Shown here piece by piece: positions 1-7,626 of a DNA stretch of 30,061 nucleotides; the first letter of the stretch is position 1, and every line of letters begins with the position of its first letter. The DNA is taken from NCBI GenBank assembly GCA_022563275.1, contig JADFNR010000013.1, forward strand, positions 9,939 through 39,999. The letters are read 5' to 3'. The DNA is from Chloroflexota bacterium (lineage in GTDB: Bacteria > Chloroflexota > Dehalococcoidia > UBA3495). Under the pieces are notes generated by a model. That model was not told the DNA's origin, did not search any database, and saw only the letters and a list, made by a program, of their open reading frames with translations. A program made the position numbers and the translations under genes.

Positions 1-565
1 GCAGTTCATCTGGGTTCACGATGTTGCCAAGGGGATTGCCCGGCGAATTTACCACAACCAGCGATGTCCGCTCCGGCGAGAAGTTTTCCCGGAAAGAATC
101 CATGTCTACCCGCATGGACACCGGGTCGATGTCGTAGAACTTGATAGTGGCATTGGCCAAGGTGGCGCAGTACACGTACAGCGCGTAGTAGGGGCGGGGT
201 AAGAGTATCTCTCGTCCCTGGCCGGATACCAACTGAAAGATGTTACGAAATATGGGTGAAGTCCCGGTGCTGACAATGATGTTGTCTTTGGAGACATCCG
301 CCCGGTACTTGGTGTTGTAGTGGGTTGCGATCGCCTCGCGGAGTTCCGGTAATCCCTCGGGATAAACTCGACGGACAAAATCGGGGTCGCTTAATACTTT
401 GAAGATGCGGTCTAATACCGCTTTGGGGGTTGGAAGCTCAGGAACACCGATGGTGAGTTTTAATACGTCTTTCCCTTCGTCCAAGAGTTTGTCGGCATGC
501 TCGTCTAGAACGAACATCTGGAACTCCAAGTCTTCAGGCATAAAATTGTTAATGGGCTTTGGCAT
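1..565 (-). CDS. Class I/II pyridoxal-phosphate aminotransferase, N-terminal 188 residues (runs off the left edge)
   Basis: Read on the minus strand this opens MPKPINNFMPEDLEFQMF and stays open to base 1, so the C-terminal part, including the expected PLP-binding lysine, lies outside the window. Visible fold type I features are LTIGVPELPTP near residue 38 (the usual substrate-side Gly segment), VYPEGLPELREAIA (the Y..G.peLR.ai signature), IIVSTGTSP (cofactor phosphate loop region) and VVVNSPGNPLG (the NPxNPxG motif, here SPGNPLG). The family transfers amino groups between amino acids and 2-oxo acids in the cytoplasm; the substrate cannot be told from this fragment. The start is supported by AGGAG at 570-574, four bases upstream. 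It is divergent from the aldolase gene, with about 200 bp between the starts. Confidence 0.85.
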   Translation of the reverse strand, partial: MPKPINNFMPEDLEFQMFVLDEHADKLLDEGKDVLKLTIGVPELPTPKAVLDRIFKVLSDPDFVRRVYPEGLPELREAIATHYNTKYRADVSKDNIIVSTGTSPIFRNIFQLVSGQGREILLPRPYYALYVYCATLANATIKFYDIDPVSMRVDMDSFRENFSPERTSLVVVNSPGNPLGNIVNPDEL

Positions 566-725
566 GAATCTCCTAGACCGGCTGAACTGCAATTCCGAAG
601 ATCAACCTGATCCCCGTGGGCACAAGTCCACTAGGATAACTCATGATGATGAAAAATGCGAGAGTCCCTCTCCACAGCCTCAGAAAAATTCCGGCGCCCC
701 GCCAAGCCGCGCGTAGTATACTCCA

Positions 726-760
726 GTCTGATTTAGGCGCGGTCAGGCGCGGTCTGATTT
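726..760. repeat. Tandem 10-bp direct repeat just upstream of the aldolase start
   Basis: AGGCGCGGTC occurs twice back to back (735-744 and 745-754). The pair is framed by TCTGATTT on the left (727-734) and at the right junction (753-760). It lies between a possible -10 hexamer TATACT (717-722, no good -35 seen) and the ribosome binding site GGAGAGG (761-767). The position suits an operator or a 5'-leader element, but a recent slippage duplication is equally possible. Confidence 0.5.
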
Positions 761-771
761 GGAGAGGTCCG

Positions 772-1554
772 ATGCGGGAAAATACCCTAAAACAGAAATT
801 GAACGACGGGAAGGCGGTTTTCGGCACCATGATCACCTTTCCCTCAGCCACGCTGGTTGAGATGCTGGGGTGCCTGGGCTACGACTGGATATTGATCGAT
901 AACGAGCACGGTTCCATAACGGTGGACAATTCGGAAGATATGATTCGGGCGGCTGAACTAACGGGCATGGCGCCCATCGTGCGCCCCATCGGCAACGAGT
1001 TGGAGTTCATCTGCCCCTTCCTTGACCGCGGCGCCTGGGGAGTCCAGGTGCCCCACGTCAACACAGCCGAAGAGGCCCAGAACGCCGTCGAGGCCGTCAA
1101 GTATTATCCGCTGGGCACCCGGGGCATATTCAGCCGCGGCCGCCCCGCCGGGTTCGGCTTCTCCGGCTCCACTGCGGATTACGCGGAAGAGGCCAACCGG
1201 AACACCCTGGTCTGCCTGATGTTGGAGGAAGTTGAAGCCATCGAAAATCTGGAATCCATGGTCCAAGTGGAGGGGGTGGACGTGTTCTTCATCGGTTCCG
1301 GCGACCTGTCCCAGTCCATGGGCTACGTGGGCCAGCAGACCCACCCTGAGGTCCAAGAGGTCATGGAGCGGGGAGTGGAGATCATCCGCAAGGCCGGCCG
1401 CGTCGCCGGGGTGAGCTGCCCCGAAAACCTGGTCCCAAAATTCCTGGACCTGGGTGTCCAATACTTCCACGGCACGGTCCAGACTTTGATCCAGACCTCC
1501 AGCAACGCCTATCTGGACACCATGCGCAAAGCGGCCGGAAAGGCCGGTCTGTAA
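772..1554 (+). CDS. HpcH/HpaI family aldolase/citrate lyase-type protein
   Basis: 260 residues, the usual length of class II HpaI-type aldolases, which reversibly cleave 4-hydroxy-2-oxo acids to pyruvate plus an aldehyde using a divalent metal. Key residues fall where the E. coli HpaI pattern predicts: His46 in ILIDNEHGS, Arg71 in VRPIGNE, metal-ligand Glu152/153 in LMLEEVEAI and Asp178 in FFIGSGDLSQSMGY. The glycine-rich stretch around residues 115-135 is also typical. I chose the ATG at 772 because GGAGAGG (761-767) sits just upstream and MRENTLKQKL fits family N-termini; a 43-residue in-frame extension back to 643 has no homology-like character. The natural substrate is unknown; degradation of aromatic or sugar acids is the usual context. 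Confidence 0.88.
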   Translation: MRENTLKQKLNDGKAVFGTMITFPSATLVEMLGCLGYDWILIDNEHGSITVDNSEDMIRAAELTGMAPIVRPIGNELEFICPFLDRGAWGVQVPHVNTAEEAQNAVEAVKYYPLGTRGIFSRGRPAGFGFSGSTADYAEEANRNTLVCLMLEEVEAIENLESMVQVEGVDVFFIGSGDLSQSMGYVGQQTHPEVQEVMERGVEIIRKAGRVAGVSCPENLVPKFLDLGVQYFHGTVQTLIQTSSNAYLDTMRKAAGKAGL

Positions 1555-1745
1555 GGCCCTCGCTACCAAGGGGGAGTACAGGCGGAAAAATTCTGGCGAA
1601 TCCAAGTTGACACAAGGTCCCGTACACAGCAAAATGGGCCGCAATAGTAAGTATCATTTCGGACCGCCGGAAGAACGGAAACCCGTTGCGCAACCGGCTG
1701 CAGCCGGCCGTTTTTCTGGACGTATATAGTTCTGGAGTTTATGCC

Positions 1746-3164
1746 ATGGCCACCGTGAACCAAGAAAGCATCGATCTGATGGCCCATCTCATGCGGCGCG
1801 CCGGGTTCGGCGCCGACCGGGACGAGTTGGAACGGCGGGCCGCCAAGGGGTATGAAGCCACGGTTGAAGAACTGCTCAATACCGATGGAGAGCAGGGAGA
1901 ACGGGCGGACCGGGAATATTTTCTCCGGTATCATCCGGGCTTCCGGCGCCCTATCACCTCTCCGGGCATGGGGGGCTCGGCCTGGCTCTACGACATGATG
2001 CACACCGGGCTCCCCCTGGAAGAAAAGATGGTCCTCTTCTGGCATCAGATATTCGCCACCGGCCAGTCCAAGGTGGACCATTGGCACGAATTGATCGCCC
2101 AAGTCGATATGTTCCGCGAGATGGGCATGGGCAGCTACCGCGACATGCTGGTGGCGCTGGCCCAGAATCCGGCCATGATCTACTGGCTGGATAACTGCGA
2201 CAACCACGGGTCCGGCGTAAACGAGAACTGGGGCCGCGAACTACTGGAACTATTCAGCATGGGCGTGGGCAACTACAGCGAAGAAGACGTTTTTGAGTGT
2301 TCCAGGGCCTTCACGGGCTGGACCATCGCCACCGTGCCTCCCCGGAATTACTACAGCCGGTTCGACTGGGAGTTCGAATACCAGGAAGAAGACCACGACG
2401 ACGGTGAAAAGACCTTTTTAGGCGAGACCGGAAGGTTCAATGGCGAGGACATCATCGACATTATCTGCCGGCAGCCGGCCACGGCCGAGTTCATCGCCCG
2501 GCACCTCTATAATTTCTTCGTGGCCGATGAGCCTCAGGTCCCCGCCTGGTCCGTGACCCCTCCCAAGGACCCCCAGGCCATTGATGCCTTGGCTAAGGCG
2601 TTCACCGAGTCCAACTACGACATCCGGTCGGTACTGCGGGTGCTGTTCCTTTCCGACTTCTTCAAGAACGCCCGCTACACCAAGATAAAGAGTCCCGCCG
2701 AGGTGGTGGTGGGCACCCTGCGCCTGGTTGGTCAGGACAAGCTGCCCGGGCCTGGTATCGGAGACCTTTCCAAACAGGCCGGCTACATGGGCCAAGAATT
2801 GCTCAATCCGCCCAGCGTTGAGGGTTGGCATACCGGGGTAGAGTGGATAAATAGCGGCTCCCTCATGAAGCGCATCAACTTTGTGGCCGGCATGTTGGGC
2901 GATACCAGCAGGCCCGGAGTCCGGCGCATAGTGGACCGGCTGCAAGCCCAGGGCAACCTGGGGCCCGAGGAACTGGTGGACCGTTGCCTGGATCTGGTCG
3001 GGCCGGTGAAAGCGGGCGCGGCGACCCACCAACAATTGGTGGAACACGCCGCCCAACTGGGCAATCTGAATTGGGACACCGAGGAAGACGCCGCGGCCTC
3101 GACGGAAAGGGTGGGCGAATTGCTCCAACTGATCGCGTCGACCAAGGAATATCAATACGGCTGA
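1746..3164 (+). CDS. DUF1800 family protein
   Basis: 472 residues. Family signatures: AHLMRRAGFGA near the N-terminus (HLLRRAGFG pattern), EEKMVLFWHQIFAT around residues 95-110, NENWGRELLELFSMGVG around residues 160-175, and the RHLYNFFV, SDFFKNARYTKIKSPAEVV and LNPPSVEGW blocks. The biochemical role of DUF1800 is not established; genes of this family are commonly paired with a DUF1501 gene, as here. The start at 1746 follows GGAG at 1734-1737; an upstream in-frame ATG at 1686 would add 20 residues without conserved character. No signal peptide is seen. TTGACA at 1613-1618 could belong to a promoter, but the -10 is poor. Probably co-transcribed with the next gene 88 bp downstream. Confidence 0.9.
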   Translation: MATVNQESIDLMAHLMRRAGFGADRDELERRAAKGYEATVEELLNTDGEQGERADREYFLRYHPGFRRPITSPGMGGSAWLYDMMHTGLPLEEKMVLFWHQIFATGQSKVDHWHELIAQVDMFREMGMGSYRDMLVALAQNPAMIYWLDNCDNHGSGVNENWGRELLELFSMGVGNYSEEDVFECSRAFTGWTIATVPPRNYYSRFDWEFEYQEEDHDDGEKTFLGETGRFNGEDIIDIICRQPATAEFIARHLYNFFVADEPQVPAWSVTPPKDPQAIDALAKAFTESNYDIRSVLRVLFLSDFFKNARYTKIKSPAEVVVGTLRLVGQDKLPGPGIGDLSKQAGYMGQELLNPPSVEGWHTGVEWINSGSLMKRINFVAGMLGDTSRPGVRRIVDRLQAQGNLGPEELVDRCLDLVGPVKAGAATHQQLVEHAAQLGNLNWDTEEDAAASTERVGELLQLIASTKEYQYG

Positions 3165-3252
3165 GTTTGGCCGTAAAAACAACACCGGTACGACTATATT
3201 CGTCCATCAAAAGATAATCAGTACTGCTTAATTTGGCCTCAAGGAGCAAGCA

Positions 3253-4380
3253 ATGGCTACCATCAAGAAAGACCCGGTGCTGGTGGTTCTTCAGCTCTCC
3301 GGCGGCAACGACTACCTGAACACGGTCATCCCCTACACCGATCCTATATACCGGGATAGCCGGCCGGCCGTGGCCATTCCGGAGGACCGGGTTTTGGACA
3401 TTGACGGGAACGTCGGTTTCAATCCAGCCATGGGGCCGATCAAGGACCTTTACGACCAGGGGAAGGTGGCCATCATACACGGCATTGGCTACCCAAACTC
3501 GCCCCGCTCCCACTTCCGCTCCATGGACATCTGGCACACCTGCGAGCCCGAGACCCTGGGCACCGAGGGCTGGCTGGGACTGGCCACCAGAGACCTGGAC
3601 CCGGGAAAAGAAAACATCGTCACCACCGTCAGTTTCGGCCCAAGCCTATTCCGGGCCTTGGTTTTACCCGGAGTCCCGGTGGCCTGCGTGGACAACCTGG
3701 AAACCTACGGCCTGCTGACCGGTATCTCCGGAGAGAAGCAGAGGGAAAAGATACTGGACCGCTTCTCCCGCATGTACGCCCCCGAACTGGGCGCCGATGT
3801 AGTGACCGAATACCTTGGTCAGACTGGGCTTGAGGCCATGAAGGGGGCCGACATCCTAAAGGCCGCCCCTGAGCTCTACTCCTCCAACATCGAATATGCC
3901 GAAACGACCATCTCCCAGAAGCTGAGGGGAATCGCTCAGGTGCACCTGGCTGGGCTGGGCACCCGGATCTTCTACTGCGACCACGGCAGCTTCGACAGCC
4001 ACGCCAACCAGACGGGCATGCACGCCACGCTGTGGAGTGACGTCTCCCAGGCGATAGACGATTTCTTCGCCGATCTCCGGGACCATGACGCCGCGGACAA
4101 TGTGATCATGCTGCTGTTCTCCGAATTCGGCCGGCGGGTCCGTGACAACGGCTCAGGCACTGACCACGGGGCTGCCGGAGCCGCCTTCGTGATTGGCGAC
4201 GCCATCAAGGGCGGGCAGTTCGGCGAATACCCCTCCAGGAAAGCCGAAGACCTCCAACAGGGTGACCTGGTGCCCAATCTGGACTTCCGGGGTCTGTACA
4301 CCACCGTTTTGGAAGACTGGCTCGGCCTGGACGCCAAGCCCATCGTCAAAGGCAACTTCGAGGCCCCCCGGTTTCTTTAA
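3253..4380 (+). CDS. DUF1501 family protein
   Basis: 375 residues with family landmarks: LQLSGGNDYLNTVIPY at residues 12-27 (the RGGaDGLntvvPy pattern), FNPAMGPIKDLYDQGKVA, IHGIGYPNSPRSHF with its Ser/His block, DHGSFDSHANQ, LLFSEFGRRV and DHGAAGAAFVIG. The fold is related to alkaline-phosphatase/sulfatase-like enzymes and conserved Asp/His residues are present, but no reaction is established. DUF1501 proteins usually start with a twin-arginine signal. This one starts directly at the first beta-strand, so it appears cytoplasmic unless another start is used. AAGGAG at 3241-3246 fixes the ATG. It follows DUF1800 on the same strand, the usual arrangement. Confidence 0.9.
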   Translation: MATIKKDPVLVVLQLSGGNDYLNTVIPYTDPIYRDSRPAVAIPEDRVLDIDGNVGFNPAMGPIKDLYDQGKVAIIHGIGYPNSPRSHFRSMDIWHTCEPETLGTEGWLGLATRDLDPGKENIVTTVSFGPSLFRALVLPGVPVACVDNLETYGLLTGISGEKQREKILDRFSRMYAPELGADVVTEYLGQTGLEAMKGADILKAAPELYSSNIEYAETTISQKLRGIAQVHLAGLGTRIFYCDHGSFDSHANQTGMHATLWSDVSQAIDDFFADLRDHDAADNVIMLLFSEFGRRVRDNGSGTDHGAAGAAFVIGDAIKGGQFGEYPSRKAEDLQQGDLVPNLDFRGLYTTVLEDWLGLDAKPIVKGNFEAPRFL

Positions 4381-4448
4381 CCCGGACTCTACATCGGATC
4401 CCGCCCCCATCTCCGACTACGTCGAGCGCCGATTCGATCGAGCGTCCT

Positions 4449-4560
4449 CCCCGATGCATCGGGGGGAAGCTCCCCGATATATCGGGGGACCTAAACTTCC
4501 CCCGGCGCGGGGGAAGGGACAGTTCTCTCCCCTTCGAGGGGGAGAGCTAGAGTGGGGGTG
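4449..4560. repeat. Cluster of four consecutive GC-rich hairpins (REP-like)
   Basis: Four inverted repeats lie nearly end to end between the DUF1501 and NHL genes: CCCCGATGCATCGGGG (4449-4464, perfect palindrome), CCCCGATATATCGGGG (4472-4487, perfect palindrome), CTTCCCCC/GGGGGAAG (4496-4516, 5-nt loop) and CTCTCCCC/GGGGAGAG (4525-4546, 6-nt loop). The last is followed by TAGAGTGGGGGTG (4548-4560). The palindrome core CCCGA-N4-TCGGG recurs at 8681-8694. The last hairpin plus its tail recurs in variant form at 26857-26891. No U-run follows, so this is not a classical terminator, though it may protect upstream mRNA ends. Confidence 0.85.
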
Positions 4561-4602
4561 AAATTCCATTCGCCAGTCTTGCACAACAGACAAGGATAAA
4601 AG

Positions 4603-5661
4603 ATGCAAACACAGATAGCAGCAGGCCGGGTGTTCGATTTCAGCCACGCCGTTGGCCGGTCCGCAGCCTCGGGAACGGGATTCAGGGTTCCAGTGGCCGT
4701 GGCTACGGGAACCGGGGACGGGGCCGGCGTCGCTTATGTGGTGAACCGTGGCTACGAGATGGTCCCCAACGTGGGCTGGAACCGGACAGCGTTGGGCGTC
4801 CGCATCACCAAGCTTGTCTTGGGCGGGGTGTCGGGAGAAGAGGAGATCGTAACCGAATTCAGCAAGTATGGAGACGCGCCTGGCCAGGTGATATGGCCGG
4901 CCGGAGTGGCCGTGGACAGCCAGGGAAGGGTCTACGTTACCGACGAATGGCTGAACAGGATCTCCGTCTTCGATGGCGACGGAAATTTCTTGAAGTGCTG
5001 GGGAGATTCCGGTAATGGTGATGGTGAGTTAGACGGCCCTTCTGGCATCGTTATCGACTCCCAAGACGACCTGTACATCTCGGACACCCGCAACCACCGA
5101 GTCCAGAAATTCACCAAGGACGGGACTTCCTTGGCCGCATGGGGCGGGTACGGCAGTGGCGAAGGCCAACTCGATTCCCCATGGGGCATCGCTCTGGATT
5201 CCGATGGGTACCTCTACGTGGCCGACCACATGAATCACAGGGTGCAGAAATTCACTCCGGCAGGCGAATTCACAGCTTCCTTCGGCAGCCCTGGCACGGG
5301 CCGAGGCGAGTTGGGCCGCCCGTCCGGTGTGGCTGTGGACTCCGACGGCGATGTTTATGTGTGCGATTGGTCCAACGACCGCGTCCAGGTGTTCGGGTCA
5401 GACGGGCGGTTCGTCGCCACCCTGCAGGGAGACGCCTACGAACTTTCCCACTGGGCCAAGATGACGGTCGCGGCCAATCCCGACGCAGTAAGACGCCGCC
5501 GGGAGGTCAAAAACCCCCAAGTCGAATGGCGGTTCTCTCTACCATCCGACTTGGTCTTCGATACGGCCCATCAACGCCTGGTCGTCGTAGACACTCAACG
5601 CATGCGGTTACAGATCTACAACAAGCTGAAGGATTACACGGTGCCCTCTCGCACGATTTAG
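4603..5661 (+). CDS. NHL-repeat beta-propeller protein (first of tandem pair)
   Basis: 352 residues. Four clear NHL blades run from about residue 100 to 275, each with the pattern P.GVAVDSxGxVYVxDxxNxRVQxF; examples are WPAGVAVDSQGRVYVTDEW, PSGIVIDSQDDLYISDTRN and PWGIALDSDGYLYVADHMN. Degenerate blades at both ends (AYVVNRG near residue 45, LVVVDTQRMRLQIYN near 325-340) would close a six-bladed propeller. NHL propellers usually bind proteins, RNA or small ligands, and some are lyases; nothing here shows catalysis. No signal peptide is visible. AAGGA at 4592-4596 supports the ATG. The C-terminal 90 residues (SHWAKMTVAANPDAVRRRRE onward) are shared in outline with the next gene, so the two are paralogues. 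Confidence 0.85.
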   Translation: MQTQIAAGRVFDFSHAVGRSAASGTGFRVPVAVATGTGDGAGVAYVVNRGYEMVPNVGWNRTALGVRITKLVLGGVSGEEEIVTEFSKYGDAPGQVIWPAGVAVDSQGRVYVTDEWLNRISVFDGDGNFLKCWGDSGNGDGELDGPSGIVIDSQDDLYISDTRNHRVQKFTKDGTSLAAWGGYGSGEGQLDSPWGIALDSDGYLYVADHMNHRVQKFTPAGEFTASFGSPGTGRGELGRPSGVAVDSDGDVYVCDWSNDRVQVFGSDGRFVATLQGDAYELSHWAKMTVAANPDAVRRRREVKNPQVEWRFSLPSDLVFDTAHQRLVVVDTQRMRLQIYNKLKDYTVPSRTI

Positions 5662-5716
5662 AACTTTCCATCAGACCGTTCCATGCCCTGGATCCAAGGG
5701 AGAAAGGAGTCCTCCG

Positions 5717-6778
5717 ATGGCCAGCGTGTTTCTTGGGATCAACGACCGGACCTTCACCTACGAGTCCACGGCAGCCCGCGCCGAGCATATGGGGGCCGGT
5801 GTGCGCTATCCCATCGACTTCGCGCTGACGCAGGAAGATGTCGCCTACATCTTGAACCGGGGCCGCGAGGACCGGCCGGACGGTACCCGTCTAACCGTGA
5901 TCAGACTGGGCGAAGCAGGCGAGGAATATATCTCCACCTTCGGGTCTCACGGCGAAGGCGCGGGCCAATTCATCTGGCCGGTCGGTATCGCCCTGGATAA
6001 AGACACCAACGTCTACGTCACCGACGAATGGCTGAACCGGATCACCAAGTACAGCAAGGACGGGGAGTACATCTCCCACTGGGGGACCCACGGCTCCGGG
6101 GATGGGGAGATCGACCGGCCCGCCGGCATCGCCATCGGCCAGGACGATACCTTATACATCGTGGACAGCCGCAACAACCGGGTGCAGAGATTCAGTCCTG
6201 AAGGCGAGTACCTTGGCAAATTCGGCTCCGCCGGATCGGCCGACGGACAGTTCAACCTTCCTTGGGGGATCTGCTTGGACCGCGAGGACAACGTCTTCGT
6301 CGCCGATTGGCGCAACGACCGGGTCCAATCCTTCACTTCCGATGGCGAATGGCTGGCTACGTTTGGAACGCCGGGCACCGGTGGCGACTGCTCCAACGCC
6401 AGGGTGAAAGGTGGCATCACCTTAACTAACGCGCCGGTTGGCCAGTTCAACCGTCCCACGGGCGTCTGCGTAGATCAGGACGGCGACATCTACATCGCCG
6501 ACTGGCTGAACAACCGGGTGCAGGTGCTGACACCGGATGGCCGGTTCATCACCGAATTCACCGGGGACGGCGGCCTTTCCAAGATGGGCATCGCCAAGCT
6601 CAGGTCCAATCCCGAGATGATCCGGCAGCGCAACGGCATCAGAAATTTCACTCCTGAGCGGGTGCTCTGGGCGCCCTGCGCCGTGAAGATCGGACAGAAC
6701 AACCGGGTGATTATCGCCGACACCACCCGCCACCGCTTCCAGATCTACCGGAAGAACACGGAACCCGTATTGGTCTAG
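5717..6778 (+). CDS. NHL-repeat beta-propeller protein (second of tandem pair)
   Basis: 353 residues, start fixed by AAGGAG at 5704-5709. NHL blades include WPVGIALDKDTNVYVTDEW, PAGIAIGQDDTLYIVDSRN, PWGICLDREDNVFVADWRN and PTGVCVDQDGDIYIADWLN. It matches the preceding protein along its whole length, with the shared block VYVTDEWLNRI and a related C-terminus (SKMGIAKLRSNPEMIRQR, then IADTTRHRFQIYR), so the pair arose by duplication. It differs by an insertion of about 20 residues with a Cys (TGGDCSNARVKGG) between the third and fourth clear blades. It sits 55 bp downstream of its twin and probably shares a transcript ending at the hairpin at 6816-6844. The ligand is unknown. Confidence 0.86.
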   Translation: MASVFLGINDRTFTYESTAARAEHMGAGVRYPIDFALTQEDVAYILNRGREDRPDGTRLTVIRLGEAGEEYISTFGSHGEGAGQFIWPVGIALDKDTNVYVTDEWLNRITKYSKDGEYISHWGTHGSGDGEIDRPAGIAIGQDDTLYIVDSRNNRVQRFSPEGEYLGKFGSAGSADGQFNLPWGICLDREDNVFVADWRNDRVQSFTSDGEWLATFGTPGTGGDCSNARVKGGITLTNAPVGQFNRPTGVCVDQDGDIYIADWLNNRVQVLTPDGRFITEFTGDGGLSKMGIAKLRSNPEMIRQRNGIRNFTPERVLWAPCAVKIGQNNRVIIADTTRHRFQIYRKNTEPVLV

Positions 6779-6815
6779 CGCCAAAGACATTTCGACCGCA
6801 AACTGGCCGCAAAGA

Positions 6816-6844
6816 AAAAGGCCGCGTCTAACTCGCGGCCTTTT
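6816..6844. terminator. Bidirectional intrinsic terminator
   Basis: AAAAGGCCGCG (6816-6826) pairs perfectly with CGCGGCCTTTT (6834-6844) around a 7-nt loop. It has an A-tract on one side and a T-tract on the other. It lies between convergent genes (NHL protein on plus, hemerythrin-like protein on minus) and can serve both. Confidence 0.9.
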
Positions 6845-6873
6845 CTCATCCATGGTTTGTTGGTCTCAGTGTG

Positions 6874-7593
6874 TTATGCGGGCTGGGCCACCGCCGCTTG
6901 GAACCGGGTCTCCAGGTCTTTCAACAGGGCCTGGTCCGCCGAGTCCAGTTCGGAGTACACCCAGTCGATTATCCAACGGGGGTCTTCGGCGGACTCGTCG
7001 ATCAGCAGCCGGCGGATGATATATAGCTGCCCGGCTTCGTCTACCTCATCGCGCACCAGGGAGACGACAAAGGCCTCTTCGTTCTCGAAGTGGTCCAACT
7101 CCAGGATGCGGACGCCGATCAACCGGCTGTGGATGTGGCGGATAGTGCGGGCGGTTACTTTCTTCTCGCCCAGGACTTCCTGAAGGGCTGATTCCACTTC
7201 ATGAAAGCGCTCTTCAAGCTCCTTATGTTGGGCCTCCTCCAGGGTGAAGGCCGCATCCCGGACGCTCTCTTCCAGCCCCGCCGCTTTACCTTTGGCAATG
7301 AACGCGGCTAACTCACCGGCCTTGCCCGCCAATTCTGCATGCTCGGCCTCATTGTCCCGGGCGGGCTGGCTGTTCTTTAAAGGACCAGTCATGACTTCAT
7401 CTTCGACGGTGGCATGATACAGAATCTGCTTGACCCAATAACCGAACGCTTCCTTCAACTCGGCTATGTCTTCAAAGGTCGACGCCTTGGCGGCCAGCGC
7501 CTCGGTCCGGTCGGACACCGCCCGGAAAGCCTTGTGCATCAGCGGCATCACATCGATGGGGTCTTCCAGTTTATGGATATTTTCTGCAGTCAT
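6874..7593 (-). CDS. Hemerythrin-like domain protein (second gene of tandem pair)
   Basis: 239 residues, almost entirely helical. The spacing of His and acidic residues matches the hemerythrin/HHE cation-binding fold: His20 in MHKAFR, His60 with Glu64 in LYHATVEDE, His153/His155 in RHIHSRL, and His168 with Glu172/Glu173 in ELDHFENEE. Such proteins hold a di-iron centre and serve in oxygen or NO sensing, iron storage or redox regulation; this one has no attached sensor or DNA-binding domain. A charged C-terminal tail after residue 205 (EDPRWIIDWVYSEL) is shared with the neighbouring paralogue. It follows that gene after 33 bp, so an operon is likely. GAAGAG lies immediately upstream of the ATG. 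No function beyond iron binding can be assigned. Confidence 0.72.
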   Translation of the reverse strand: MTAENIHKLEDPIDVMPLMHKAFRAVSDRTEALAAKASTFEDIAELKEAFGYWVKQILYHATVEDEVMTGPLKNSQPARDNEAEHAELAGKAGELAAFIAKGKAAGLEESVRDAAFTLEEAQHKELEERFHEVESALQEVLGEKKVTARTIRHIHSRLIGVRILELDHFENEEAFVVSLVRDEVDEAGQLYIIRRLLIDESAEDPRWIIDWVYSELDSADQALLKDLETRFQAAVAQPA

Positions 7594-7603
7594 CTCTTCA
7601 CCC

Positions 7604-7626
7604 TTTGGACGTTTTGGACTTTGGAC
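7604..7626. repeat. Triple heptamer TTTGGAC between the two hemerythrin-like genes
   Basis: TTTGGAC occurs at 7604-7610, 7613-7619 and 7620-7626 (GTCCAAA on the transcribed minus strand). The copies fill almost the whole 33-bp gap between the stop of the upstream gene and the ribosome binding site of the downstream one. This could be a protein- or RNA-binding site tuning the second gene, or slippage in a short spacer. Confidence 0.6.

Noticed and set aside
106..378. 90-residue minus-strand open frame
   Set aside because: It is an out-of-frame shadow of the truncated aminotransferase, whose correct frame shows the NSPGNPLG motif.
958..1644. 228-residue minus-strand open frame opposite the aldolase
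   Set aside because: GC-rich antisense frame with no family character; the plus strand carries all the aldolase motifs and a ribosome binding site.
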